64,000 nucleotides of DNA. It comes from a virus. The stretch spans positions 120,466-184,465 of the IMG/VR virus record IMGVR_UViG_3300035188_001379. One strand, given 5' to 3'. Below the pieces are notes generated by a model, which searched no databases, was not told where the DNA came from, and saw only the letters and a program-made list of their open reading frames with translations. A program made the translations under genes and the position numbers. Shown piece after piece: positions 14,932 through 23,492 of the stretch. The first letter of the stretch is position 1, and each line of letters opens with the position of its first letter.

Positions 14932-15930
14932 ATGCTAAAGCTTGCTAAATATATTGAAAAAACTGGGATGAATCTCAGTTACATGAAGAATGCGCTTAGA
15001 GCTGCTCGCGCTGCGGGTGTACCTATTCTTCGAAGTGAGGATGCACTAAAGTCTCATATAGCCCAAAACGTGACACCCTCTTTTTTAAAGAAAATCCCTT
15101 TCATTGGAGAACGGATGCACGACGCTACAACTAACCTTGGAACTAATGCGTTAACCTTGAAAGGGCCTGTAGCTGTGCCTGGCCATAATTTTGTATACAT
15201 GCCAAGAAGTTTTACAAACGGAGCAGGACAAAATTATTCTCCTAGAGCGACATTGTTACATGAGTTAGGCCATATACAACACATGCAAGAAGATCCAAAG
15301 TCTTTTGGAACAATGGGTCAGTTAAATCGTGTTTTTAGTTCACCCGTAAATGCTAGAAGTAGAATGAATCTAACTGAAACTATAGCGAACAACAACGCAA
15401 TTATGGATATGCGTGCAGCTAATGTTCCTGAGCATTTAATAGATACATATAAAACTAGGGTGCAGTCTCCTTTTCATAATAGTTATGGGCTAAACCTAGA
15501 AAATATTGGAAATAGCCCTACTGGGAATATGAATTTACCTAGAAGAATTTTGCACGGTGCAACACAAAGACTTTCAGATATGGGAAAAAATATTGCAGGA
15601 ATTGGAAAAAGTTTTTGGCAAAGCTTTAAAAAACCCAAGCAACTAGATGCAAATTTTTCTGGAACGGTACCAAATACCCAGGCAAGCCTGCCTGGACCTT
15701 TAAGACCGTACAAACCATCAGCCGACTTCATGAGCAAATTTAACGCCTCTTTAGGCAAAGCTAACAATGCGGCAATTTCTCCTGTCATGGAGCGCCCTGC
15801 GCATATCCCTGCGCGACAAGCCGAAGTTCGAAGATTTTCAAGTAAAGCAACAGGTTTTGCTCCACTAAAAAAGATCCCAGTTTACACACATCCGGCTGCA
15901 CAAGAATTTAACGTACCTTATTCAGTATAA
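14932..15930 (+). CDS. Zincin-type metallopeptidase domain protein
   Basis: 332 residues. ATLLHELGHIQH at about residues 106-117 contains the HExxH zinc motif, and the downstream NLTETIANN (about 144-152) supplies a possible third ligand glutamate. The N-terminus (MLKLAKYIEKTGMN) and the proline-rich C-terminal half look like the unstructured parts of neighbouring delivered proteins. The ATG at 14932 is chosen over an upstream ATG that lies inside the membrane-anchor codons of the previous gene. Substrate unknown. Confidence 0.7.
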   Translation: MLKLAKYIEKTGMNLSYMKNALRAARAAGVPILRSEDALKSHIAQNVTPSFLKKIPFIGERMHDATTNLGTNALTLKGPVAVPGHNFVYMPRSFTNGAGQNYSPRATLLHELGHIQHMQEDPKSFGTMGQLNRVFSSPVNARSRMNLTETIANNNAIMDMRAANVPEHLIDTYKTRVQSPFHNSYGLNLENIGNSPTGNMNLPRRILHGATQRLSDMGKNIAGIGKSFWQSFKKPKQLDANFSGTVPNTQASLPGPLRPYKPSADFMSKFNASLGKANNAAISPVMERPAHIPARQAEVRRFSSKATGFAPLKKIPVYTHPAAQEFNVPYSV

Positions 15931-15975
15931 AATAAATCTTTATCTGGAGCAAAGCAATTGCTAGAATTACAAAAT

Positions 15976-17103
15976 ATGAGCGCAGATCAAATACACATGC
16001 TAGGCTTTATTAAAAGAGCTTCTCAATACGGTTATTCAGAAAGAGAAATTGAATACCTTTTGAAGCAGGCTTACGGACTTCCTTCAAATTTCGTACCGAA
16101 TACTCCAGGTAGCTTAGCCGCCCCTATAGCTACTTCTGTTACAGGAGGAAAAGTTCCAGAGTCGCTAAAACCTGAGTATCAAAGCAACTCTCAAGCAGGA
16201 ATGATGAGCGGTTCAAATTTTTATTCTTCTCCTCAACCGGCACAGTCGGCAGCTGCAGCTCCTGCAGCAAATCCAACACCAGCGCCTGCTCCAGTTCAAG
16301 CAGGTCCTAGCGATGCGCAGCTAGCAAAAATTATGGGCAGCTACAATCCCAAGTCGAAGCTAGACCAAACAAAAGCTACAAGAATTCGAGAGTTATATGG
16401 GCAGGGTACAACTTCACCCAGCGCCATATATGCCGATAAAGCTTATAGTGGAATAACGCCTAAATCTATTAGAGCAGGAGGAGCACCGCAACCTATTTCA
16501 ATACCAACAAAAACAGCCAGCATGAATACACAACAACACTCATACATCTACGGATTCGTAAAAAGAGCCATGCAATATGGTTTTAGCGAGCAGCAAGCAT
16601 TGAACATTTTCAAGAACGCTGCTGAACTTAAGGGCGACCAGCATAAGCTCGACGTCGATAAAGACGGTAAGATCGAGGCTTCTGACCTTAGGAAGTTGAG
16701 ACAGCGCAAGCAGGCTGCGTTCATGAAGCAGTCTGACCTTGGTGATGCGATGATGGCCGGCGCTAATTATATTCAAGATAAGGTAGTAAATCCTGTTTCT
16801 ACGTTTGCGCAAGAGAAGATTGTGGCCCCTGTAAAGCAGTATATGAGCAGACCAGACCCTTTTGACCCAGCTAACAGAGCTCAGTTTGATAAAGGAGCCA
16901 AAGGAAGTTATATTAGAGAAAGAGCTCTAGCTGATAAGGCTAATAGTGCAGCTGCAGGAGACGTTGGTACTTTCGCAGGAGGAACTGGTACTTTAACTGG
17001 AGGTACAGTAAATGCAGGTACAGTAAATGCAGCTCCAGTCGCTAGACCTGCGGTACGCGCTCCTGGTGTAACTGCCGTTAAACCTGTTGTAGCTAGACCA
17101 TAA
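15976..17103 (+). CDS. Virion-type protein with two GF(I/V)KRA motifs and an EF-hand
   Basis: 375 residues from the ATG at 15976; a TTG at 15958 is an alternative. GFIKRASQYGYSE lies at about residues 10-22 and GFVKRAMQYGFSE at about 193-205. A proline/alanine-rich linker separates them. DVDKDGKIEASD (about 225) is a canonical EF-hand or dockerin calcium loop. The second half begins with an internal MNTQQ sequence that matches the start of the gene at 22324 in protein and DNA, so this gene looks like an in-frame fusion of two once separate genes. The role is probably virion-associated. Confidence 0.65.
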   Translation: MSADQIHMLGFIKRASQYGYSEREIEYLLKQAYGLPSNFVPNTPGSLAAPIATSVTGGKVPESLKPEYQSNSQAGMMSGSNFYSSPQPAQSAAAAPAANPTPAPAPVQAGPSDAQLAKIMGSYNPKSKLDQTKATRIRELYGQGTTSPSAIYADKAYSGITPKSIRAGGAPQPISIPTKTASMNTQQHSYIYGFVKRAMQYGFSEQQALNIFKNAAELKGDQHKLDVDKDGKIEASDLRKLRQRKQAAFMKQSDLGDAMMAGANYIQDKVVNPVSTFAQEKIVAPVKQYMSRPDPFDPANRAQFDKGAKGSYIRERALADKANSAAAGDVGTFAGGTGTLTGGTVNAGTVNAAPVARPAVRAPGVTAVKPVVARP

Positions 17104-17108
17104 ATAAT

Positions 17109-17366
17109 ATGACCCCCGAAGAAGCATATATCGAAGGATTCGTGAAAAGAGCAACACAGTATGGACTTAGTGAAGCTGAGGCATTTGAGCTGTTAAAAAG
17201 CGCTGTCGACCAAGATGCAGTAGCACAACCTGGTATGAGATCCGCTACGGCTAAACCTGGTCCTGAGCGTTACGTACCTCCAGCTCCTCCTACTGGTGTG
17301 CCAGCAGTCTCGCTTGACTCTTTAGATAGTCGTAAAAAGGGTCCCGTAGCGCAAAGAAGAAGATAA
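17109..17366 (+). CDS. Small GFVKRA-motif protein
   Basis: 85 residues. Almost the whole N-terminal half is the recurring motif (EGFVKRATQYGLSEAEAFELL); the rest is a proline-rich basic tail. Five nt after the previous stop and 4 nt before the first DUF1501 gene. It may be a minimal carrier of a packaging or localisation signal. Confidence 0.6.
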   Translation: MTPEEAYIEGFVKRATQYGLSEAEAFELLKSAVDQDAVAQPGMRSATAKPGPERYVPPAPPTGVPAVSLDSLDSRKKGPVAQRRR

Positions 17367-17370
17367 GCGT

Positions 17371-18642
17371 ATGAACAGACGCGAATTCCTTTACACTGGT
17401 TTGTTCGGTGGGTTAGGAATTGGTATGGGAGATCTGTTCAGACTAAGAGCTGAGTCATCTCTAACTGCGAAGGCCGCGTCTGTTATTCATATTTTCCTGC
17501 CTGGAGGAGCAGCAGCGCAGGAAACATGGGATCCTAAAGTAAATGCTCCTTCAGAGTATCGTGGGCCGCTAAAGAGTATTCCTACAGCTATTCCTGGGAT
17601 ACACTTTAGCGAGCACATGAAGAATACAGCTAGAGTAGCTGATAAGATCACTCTTGTGCGCTCTATGACTCATGGCGAAGCTGCTCATGAGCGGGGTACC
17701 ACCAGCATGTTTACAGGCTATAAGCCTAGCCCTGCTGTAAACTATCCTTCGTTTGGTAGCGTTGTGTCTCATGAGCTTGGAGGCGCTAATAATTTACCTG
17801 CATATGTATGCATCCCCCAAAAAATCAATAATAATGGTAACGATGTCGCTGGCAGTGGTTTTCTCTCTAACTCGTATGGTCCTTTCAGTCTTGGATCAGA
17901 CCCGGCGAGTAAAGGGTTCAAGGTAAGAGACCTTGACTCTAATGTGAGCGCTGATCGCTTTGAGCGTAGAAAGAGTATACTTGAAACAGTGGACGGTCAT
18001 TTCAAGTATATGGAGAGCACTGACGCGTTGGTGTCGATGGATACGTTCTACCAGCAAGCATATGCTCTGCTTAGCTCTGAGAAAGCTAGAGCAGCATTTG
18101 ATCTGACAAAAGAAACAGCAAAGACCAGAGAAGAGTACGGACTCTCTGAAGCAGGCCAAAGATTTCTTATGGCTCGTAGGCTTGTAGAGAGTGGTGTGAA
18201 GTTTGTGAGTGTCACATATGGAGGGTGGGACATGCACAACAATATAGGTGTACAGATAGATAAGCAGCTTCCAGCTTTTGATAAGGCTTACGCGGCCCTG
18301 ATTAATGATCTTGATCAAAGAGGAATGCTAGAGAATACACTGGTGATGGTAAGCAGCGAGTTTGGACGCACACCTAAGATAAATATGAACGCTGGGCGCG
18401 ATCATTGGCCTAGAGTGTTCAGCGTTGCATTTGCTGGAGGAGGATTCAAGAGAGGGCTTGTGTACGGAACAAGCAGTGTCACAGGCGATGATGTTGACAG
18501 TAACCCTCTGTCTGTAGAAAACCTTGCAGCTACCTTGTATCATCAGCTAGGTATCAACCCAGAAGGCTCTCTTATGGCTGATGGTGGACGCCCTGTAAAG
18601 ATTGTGTATAATGGTACTGTGATGCAAGAACTATTAGCATAA
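17371..18642 (+). CDS. DUF1501 family protein, Tat-type signal (copy 1)
   Basis: 423 residues, full length for DUF1501. It starts MNRREFLYTGLFGGLGIGMG, a twin-arginine signal. The family features follow: IHIFLPGGAAAQETWDPK, the RSMTHGEAAHERGT region, GWDMHNN near residue 287, and SSEFGRTPKIN then GRDHWP near 329-348. DUF1501 belongs to the alkaline phosphatase/sulfatase-like fold and is abundant in Planctomycetes, with no assigned reaction. Its presence in a phage, directly before a second diverged copy, is unexpected. It may have been acquired from the host and may be virion-borne or exported. Confidence 0.88.
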   Translation: MNRREFLYTGLFGGLGIGMGDLFRLRAESSLTAKAASVIHIFLPGGAAAQETWDPKVNAPSEYRGPLKSIPTAIPGIHFSEHMKNTARVADKITLVRSMTHGEAAHERGTTSMFTGYKPSPAVNYPSFGSVVSHELGGANNLPAYVCIPQKINNNGNDVAGSGFLSNSYGPFSLGSDPASKGFKVRDLDSNVSADRFERRKSILETVDGHFKYMESTDALVSMDTFYQQAYALLSSEKARAAFDLTKETAKTREEYGLSEAGQRFLMARRLVESGVKFVSVTYGGWDMHNNIGVQIDKQLPAFDKAYAALINDLDQRGMLENTLVMVSSEFGRTPKINMNAGRDHWPRVFSVAFAGGGFKRGLVYGTSSVTGDDVDSNPLSVENLAATLYHQLGINPEGSLMADGGRPVKIVYNGTVMQELLA

Positions 18643-18644
18643 TT

Positions 18645-20006
18645 ATGAGCGACTGTGGTAATCATCCTTCTTTCTCTAGCCGAAGAGAATTTCTAAATGA
18701 TTTTGCATGGGGTATGGGCGGCTTATCGCTTGCCTCTATTCTAAATTTTAGTACTCATACGCTAGAGGCTAGCGGAGCACTAGGAGCAAAGAAACCGCAC
18801 TTTCAACCAAAAGCAAAAGCAGTAATTCAATTGTTTGCTAGTGGTGCTCCTAGTCATGTAGACACTTTCGACTATAAGCCAGAGCTGCAGAAAAGAGATG
18901 GAGAGAAGCACGATTATGGAAATCTGCTAGCTTCTCCTTTTGAGTTTAAAAGATTTGGTAAGTCTGGTATACACTATTCTGAAGTGTGGAGCAAGCTTGC
19001 CGGTCATGCTGACGACATCGCAATAATCAACAGCATGCAGACTCCAATACCTGACCACGGTATTGCTAGCAAGTTCCTACACACAGGAAGCTCTCAGTTG
19101 AGTAAGCCTAGTCTTGGTAGTTGGCTTGTATATGGGCTAGGTACATTGAATGAGAATATGCCAGGGTTTATCTCGTTAAACTCTTCTCCTGAGTCTAGGC
19201 AGTGTGCATTTCTTCCTGGGATGTATCAGGGTTGTAATGTGTCCTATCGCCAAGGCATGAATCCTAACGAGATTCTTGCAAATCTACGTAGCGAGTTCAG
19301 CACAATAGAAAGACAAAGAAGGCAGATCGATCTAGCTAGAAGTCTGAGTTTGGATCATATGAGCAAGCTGCAGAAAGACACACAGCTCGAGGCCAGACTA
19401 GAGTCTTTTGAAACTGCGTTTAAGATGCAGACCGAAGCCACTGACGCTTTTGATACGAGCAAAGAGAGTGAAGCTGTTAAAGACTTGTATGGCAGAACAG
19501 AAGAAGGCGCAAGAATGCTTGTGGCTCGTAGACTTGTAGAAAAAGGAGTACGGATGGTTCAGGTAAATGTAGGAGGCTATGATCACCACTCTGATATTAA
19601 AAATGCTATGAGTAATACGGCTCGTAGATATGATCAGGCATTTTCTGCGTTGCTTACAGATTTGAAGCAAAGAGGATTACATAAAGACGTACTTGTTGTT
19701 TGGGGTGGAGAGTTTGGTAGAACTGTAACTAGTGGAGGAGGTGCAGGTGCTCCTGGCAGAGATCACAACGGTAAAGCTTTTAGCGTCTGGATGAGTGGCG
19801 GTGGAGTGCAAGGAGGACAAAGATATGGTGAGACTGATGAGATAGGAGCTAAAGCTGTAAAAGACGTCACAGGCATTCATGATCTGCACGCTACAATTTT
19901 ACATCTGATGGGGTTTGACCACACAAAGCTTATCTACGAGTATAACGGAAGACCGTTCAGGCTTACTGATGTATACGGTGATGTGATTAAAGAAATCACA
20001 GGCTAG
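18645..20006 (+). CDS. DUF1501 family protein, Tat-type signal (copy 2)
   Basis: 453 residues. SSRREFLNDFAWGMGG at about residues 11-26 is a twin-arginine signal. Core motifs match copy 1: VIQLFASGAPSHVDTFDYKP, INSMQTPIPDHGIASKF, GGYDHHSDI near 305, and GGEFGRTVTSGG then GRDHNGKAF near 349-375. It is too divergent from copy 1 to be a recent duplication. The two copies are only 2 nt apart and surely co-expressed. This copy resembles the form usually paired with DUF1549/DUF1553 proteins in Planctomycetes; those partners are not seen here. Confidence 0.88.
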   Translation: MSDCGNHPSFSSRREFLNDFAWGMGGLSLASILNFSTHTLEASGALGAKKPHFQPKAKAVIQLFASGAPSHVDTFDYKPELQKRDGEKHDYGNLLASPFEFKRFGKSGIHYSEVWSKLAGHADDIAIINSMQTPIPDHGIASKFLHTGSSQLSKPSLGSWLVYGLGTLNENMPGFISLNSSPESRQCAFLPGMYQGCNVSYRQGMNPNEILANLRSEFSTIERQRRQIDLARSLSLDHMSKLQKDTQLEARLESFETAFKMQTEATDAFDTSKESEAVKDLYGRTEEGARMLVARRLVEKGVRMVQVNVGGYDHHSDIKNAMSNTARRYDQAFSALLTDLKQRGLHKDVLVVWGGEFGRTVTSGGGAGAPGRDHNGKAFSVWMSGGGVQGGQRYGETDEIGAKAVKDVTGIHDLHATILHLMGFDHTKLIYEYNGRPFRLTDVYGDVIKEITG

Positions 20007-20043
20007 CTCTAGCAGTCTAAAACTAACCTAGAAATAATTTATA

Positions 20044-20490
20044 ATGCACAACACAACATCAGCAATAAACGACATAGAGAAATACGCAGACCCCACTAGT
20101 TCTAGGTATGGGAAGCTTTTGAACTGGCCTGATCCTGTATGGCCGATTTGGCACTATGGCATCGGGCTATCTGATACCTATATTTTTGATACTGGTAAGG
20201 GTTGGCAAGCCTTTCAAAGAGTAGATGCCAAAGAAGTAATTGGAGTCGATCATTTGCACCTAGCTTCAGTCGATGTGATTGACCGATTAAAAAAGGCTGT
20301 AGAGTGTTTTAAATCATGGAGCTATCATCTGCTGGGCTGGAATTGTGAACATATGAGCAGACTTGTAGCAACTCAAGAAGCTCGCTGCTATGCAATAGGA
20401 CCTGTACTAGGTTTGCGTTTAGCTGGTGACGGAGTAAACCACGACGCAGACAAGCTGTTTGCAGAATACATTAAAATTAAAGACAGCTAA
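20044..20490 (+). CDS. LRAT/NlpC-P60-like acyltransferase or hydrolase
   Basis: 148 residues. HYGIGLSDTYIFD at about residue 37 gives the catalytic histidine, and WNCEHMSRL at about 99-107 contains the NCEH signature of lecithin:retinol acyltransferase-like (permuted papain) proteins, with C101 as nucleophile. Such proteins act on lipid esters or thioester/amide bonds. In phage polyvalent or delivered proteins this fold is a recurrent effector. Lies between DUF1501 and a zincin gene. Confidence 0.7.
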   Translation: MHNTTSAINDIEKYADPTSSRYGKLLNWPDPVWPIWHYGIGLSDTYIFDTGKGWQAFQRVDAKEVIGVDHLHLASVDVIDRLKKAVECFKSWSYHLLGWNCEHMSRLVATQEARCYAIGPVLGLRLAGDGVNHDADKLFAEYIKIKDS

Positions 20491-20494
20491 AATT

Positions 20495-21469
20495 ATGAAT
20501 AGTACTGAGGCATATCTTCAAAAAGTTGCTACAGCTTGGAAGGAGCGGCTTAGAGCTGGAGTACTAGGCACAAAATCTTTAGGTAAAATACTAGACCGGG
20601 CAGGTATGTCTAGACCTGATGAGGGAGTTAAAAGATTACACGAACGTGTTTCTCATCCTGCGTACGCTAAAGGGCAAGAGTATCATAACCCTATGAGAGG
20701 ACGCCCGATAAAACGTAACCCGAACTACACCTACGACAACACGCGCAAAGATCTGAAACAGATCAGCCGCGCGTTGGCTGACAGATCCGGTGAATACAGG
20801 TCATCTGATCTTTTCAGTATTTTTCCAAGCTATAAGGGGCATTTAGATAGAAGGATTGTTGACGGGTACACCAATTACATAGCACAGAACGCAGGTGAAG
20901 ATGGTGCTGTCTTGGCGAAGCTAGTAGCCAGACGGGATAAAACCCCCATTTCATCAAAAAAATTCATAGGCAGCAGTGAGGGAGTTATTCCTTACGATCG
21001 CAATAAGCCTTGGCATGAGCAACTTAAACAAACGCGACAATCACCATACGGAGCGGGTATGGCTCTCCAAGATATAAGTGCAGCATTAGCTCCTTTAGGT
21101 ATAGGGAGCCCTACTGCCAGACATGAGATTGCACATCTCATTGATAGTAGTCTTCCTCGAGCTGATAGGTTTGCTGTTTTGAAAGAGCTGCATCAAACAC
21201 TTAGAAGAAATCCTGAGGTTATGAGGGCTATAGCTAGGCAGGGTTTGGAGGGGTCTGTGTTTATACGTGAAGGAATGGCGCAAATGATAGCCAGTAAAGG
21301 CAATTCAAATTCTGCAAAAAGATTTATTTCTAAATATATTGATGCTGCGAAAAACTCAGGCATAGATGATTTGCTGCGGCTGCTTCCTAAATCCTTAGAA
21401 AAGGATCCTTCGGGGCGAGATGCTGCCGTAATAACTCAATTGATGCGTAACTATGAGCTTCGGGTTTAA
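20495..21469 (+). CDS. Zincin metallopeptidase, paralogue of the C-terminus of the 9246 gene
   Basis: 324 residues from the ATG at 20495. HEIAHLID at about residues 210-217 holds the zinc motif. The flanks (FAVLKELHQTLRRNPEVMR, SKGNSNSAKRFI, EKDPSGRDAAVITQLM) closely match the last 140 residues of the 1308-residue protein at 9246, and the N-terminal TAWKERLRAG segment matches its TAWKKRLRTG. So a stand-alone copy and a fused copy of the same peptidase module exist 8 kb apart. Confidence 0.75.
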   Translation: MNSTEAYLQKVATAWKERLRAGVLGTKSLGKILDRAGMSRPDEGVKRLHERVSHPAYAKGQEYHNPMRGRPIKRNPNYTYDNTRKDLKQISRALADRSGEYRSSDLFSIFPSYKGHLDRRIVDGYTNYIAQNAGEDGAVLAKLVARRDKTPISSKKFIGSSEGVIPYDRNKPWHEQLKQTRQSPYGAGMALQDISAALAPLGIGSPTARHEIAHLIDSSLPRADRFAVLKELHQTLRRNPEVMRAIARQGLEGSVFIREGMAQMIASKGNSNSAKRFISKYIDAAKNSGIDDLLRLLPKSLEKDPSGRDAAVITQLMRNYELRV

Positions 21470-21484
21470 GACAAGCTTGGCTCT

Positions 21485-21928
21485 ATGAAAAAGACATACG
21501 CTTGCGCTATATGCGGCAAGATCTGGAATAGACGTACGCTAAGGATGGAGCAGGGGAAAACCTGCAGTAAGAAGTGCGCAAGTATTAAAGGTTATTTGAG
21601 CGGAGACCGCAAAGAGACAGGTATAGAGCTCAAACTACAGTCGCTACTACTGGCTCTAGATATTGAATTTGAAACGCAGAAGCCTATCCTTGGGGTTACG
21701 ATAGCTGACGTGTTTATTCTACCCAACGTAGCTATATTTGCAGATGGCGCATACTGGCACGGAGACCCGATGACTCAGTATAAAGACGCAGAGAAAACAA
21801 AAAGGCTTAGGCGTGCAGGCTATGTTGTATTGCGGCTGGATGAGGAAGAAATCGAAGAAGACACTGAGCTTGTAAAATCTAAATTGCTGGAAGCGTATAA
21901 TTGTCGTAGAATAACAAAAAAACTTTAA
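21485..21928 (+). CDS. Zinc-finger plus Vsr/DUF559-like endonuclease
   Basis: 147 residues. Four cysteines (C7, C10, C27, C31) form a zinc-finger-like knot. The remainder resembles the Vsr/DUF559 PD-(D/E)XK nuclease fold: GIELKLQSLL, TIADVFI, IFADGAYWHGD and RAGYVVLRLDEEEI, in which the AD, FADG and WHG positions are typical. Stand-alone phage genes of this kind are usually mobile or homing nucleases, or DNA-nicking enzymes. Confidence 0.75.
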   Translation: MKKTYACAICGKIWNRRTLRMEQGKTCSKKCASIKGYLSGDRKETGIELKLQSLLLALDIEFETQKPILGVTIADVFILPNVAIFADGAYWHGDPMTQYKDAEKTKRLRRAGYVVLRLDEEEIEEDTELVKSKLLEAYNCRRITKKL

Positions 21929-21936
21929 ATTTAAAT

Positions 21937-22293
21937 ATGGCGACAACGAAACTATCAGAGCTTAACGAAGGGAAAAAACCAGAAGGACACAAAAGAAGTT
22001 CTCGCTGGGGTAAAACAAGAAAAGCTCATCTGAAGGAGAATCCTACGTGCGCGCTTTGCGGAGGAACTAAAAAACTGGAAGTGCATCATATTCATCCTTT
22101 CCATACACACCCAGAACTTGAATTAGAGGCAAGCAATCTAATTACTCTCTGCGAAGACAAAGGAGACGGAGTATACTGCCATTTATTTTTTGGGCATTTA
22201 GGTAGTTATAAATGCGTTAATCCTACAATTCGTGAAGACATACTTATCTGGAGAGAAAAGCTCGCAGGTAGAAATAAAGACTTCAGTTTGTAA
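21937..22293 (+). CDS. HNH endonuclease
   Basis: 118 residues. C38 and C41 plus later cysteines bracket the core VHHIHPFHTHPEL...ASNLITLC, where H50 and H51 and the asparagine fit the HNH motif with metal binding. Directly follows the Vsr-like gene (8-nt gap). A terminase-associated role is possible, but no terminase is adjacent, so a homing-type nuclease is as likely. Confidence 0.85.
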   Translation: MATTKLSELNEGKKPEGHKRSSRWGKTRKAHLKENPTCALCGGTKKLEVHHIHPFHTHPELELEASNLITLCEDKGDGVYCHLFFGHLGSYKCVNPTIREDILIWREKLAGRNKDFSL

Positions 22294-22323
22294 TTTAAGG
22301 CTGGTAAAATATTTAATTAAGTC

Positions 22324-22731
22324 ATGAATACCCAGCAACAAGCGTATATCTACGGATTCGTAAAAAGAGCAGCCGAGCACGGTGTTAGCGAAGATAAAGC
22401 TCTTGACCTCTTGAAAGAAAAAATGGGGCCTTTCGACGCTGAGCGTGCTGCCGACATGCTTGCAGCAGAGGTAAAGCTTAAAGCGTTAACTCACAATAAA
22501 AAAGAACACCCGTACCACTACTATTTAAATCCTTTTGTAGGAGGTCCTCTTACAGAAGTAATGACTAAGTTAGATAGACGTGGTTATGCAGGAATAGCAG
22601 ACGACGAAGTACTCGCACATCATTTAATTGGAGGGCCTTTGTTAAATATGTACAGGGGAGGAAAAGAAACAAGAAACAAGGTTAGAGAAAAGTTCAATAA
22701 AGCTGTGGAAGACTATTCTGGAGAAAAATAA
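22324..22731 (+). CDS. GFVKRA-motif protein
   Basis: 135 residues. The first 33 residues are the recurring motif (GFVKRAAEHGVSEDKALDLL), with DNA nearly identical to 16521-16580. The remainder is of unknown fold, with histidine-rich ALTHNKKEHPYHYYLN and a GGPL repeat. Preceded by a GGTAAAAT promoter-like sequence at about 22301. Confidence 0.6.
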   Translation: MNTQQQAYIYGFVKRAAEHGVSEDKALDLLKEKMGPFDAERAADMLAAEVKLKALTHNKKEHPYHYYLNPFVGGPLTEVMTKLDRRGYAGIADDEVLAHHLIGGPLLNMYRGGKETRNKVREKFNKAVEDYSGEK

Positions 22732-22754
22732 GGTTAATTTTAACACGCATACAT

Positions 22755-23492
22755 ATGAGCAAAGCTATACAATATCTTGAAAAACTGGCAGCAAAAAAAG
22801 AAAAAGAAAAAGAGCGGGGTATAGGGTTAAGTGGGGTAATAGGAGCTCCATTACTCGCTGCTGGTGTTTTGGGGCTGGCCGGCAGTGTTCCTGCCACTAA
22901 GATGCTTTTACGCGGAGCTCGGGTGCCAGAGAAAAAAACCTTACTGTCTAAGCTAATGCCTAAGAGTTACGATGCGCGGGATTTTGTTGCGGACTATATT
23001 GCTACAAGTCGCGGTGTAGGTCATACACCATATGCAAAGCCTTTAAAAGCGTACGCAAAGACACAAGCAAAGCCTTCTATCACATATCCAACAGCTGAAT
23101 TGGCTGTGAAAGAGATGGAAGACCACTACGATAGCTTCTTGTCTAAAGATCCAAGAAATGCGGTACGTAAATGGATTGATGAAGTGGTTGCACATAAAAA
23201 AGAAAATTTTATTAAAAATAACCCCGATTTTAAAGGAAACAGAATTACTCAAGATTTCGAAGCACGAGGACAAAAATTAAAAGATTATATAGCGCAACCT
23301 CACGAAGACACACTAAAACTTATAAGAGAAATAGAAGATCCTGAGCTTTTAAAAATGCTGATCAATATGCAGTCACAAAAGGCAAAGGTTTCTGGTTTTT
23401 ATGGTAAACTCGGTCTTGGTGGTTTAGGTTTGGCTGGAGTTGGGGCAGGGCTTGTAGGAAAAGAAATTTATGACCAGTCACAAAAAGAATAG
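22755..23492 (+). CDS. Membrane-associated hypothetical protein
   Basis: 245 residues. Hydrophobic glycine-rich segments lie near both ends (about residues 25-45 and 217-236), with a long charged helical middle. The N-terminus AIQYLEKLAAKKEKEKERG resembles other short basic starts in this block. Overlaps the next gene by 23 nt. No family recognised. Confidence 0.55.
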   Translation: MSKAIQYLEKLAAKKEKEKERGIGLSGVIGAPLLAAGVLGLAGSVPATKMLLRGARVPEKKTLLSKLMPKSYDARDFVADYIATSRGVGHTPYAKPLKAYAKTQAKPSITYPTAELAVKEMEDHYDSFLSKDPRNAVRKWIDEVVAHKKENFIKNNPDFKGNRITQDFEARGQKLKDYIAQPHEDTLKLIREIEDPELLKMLINMQSQKAKVSGFYGKLGLGGLGLAGVGAGLVGKEIYDQSQKE

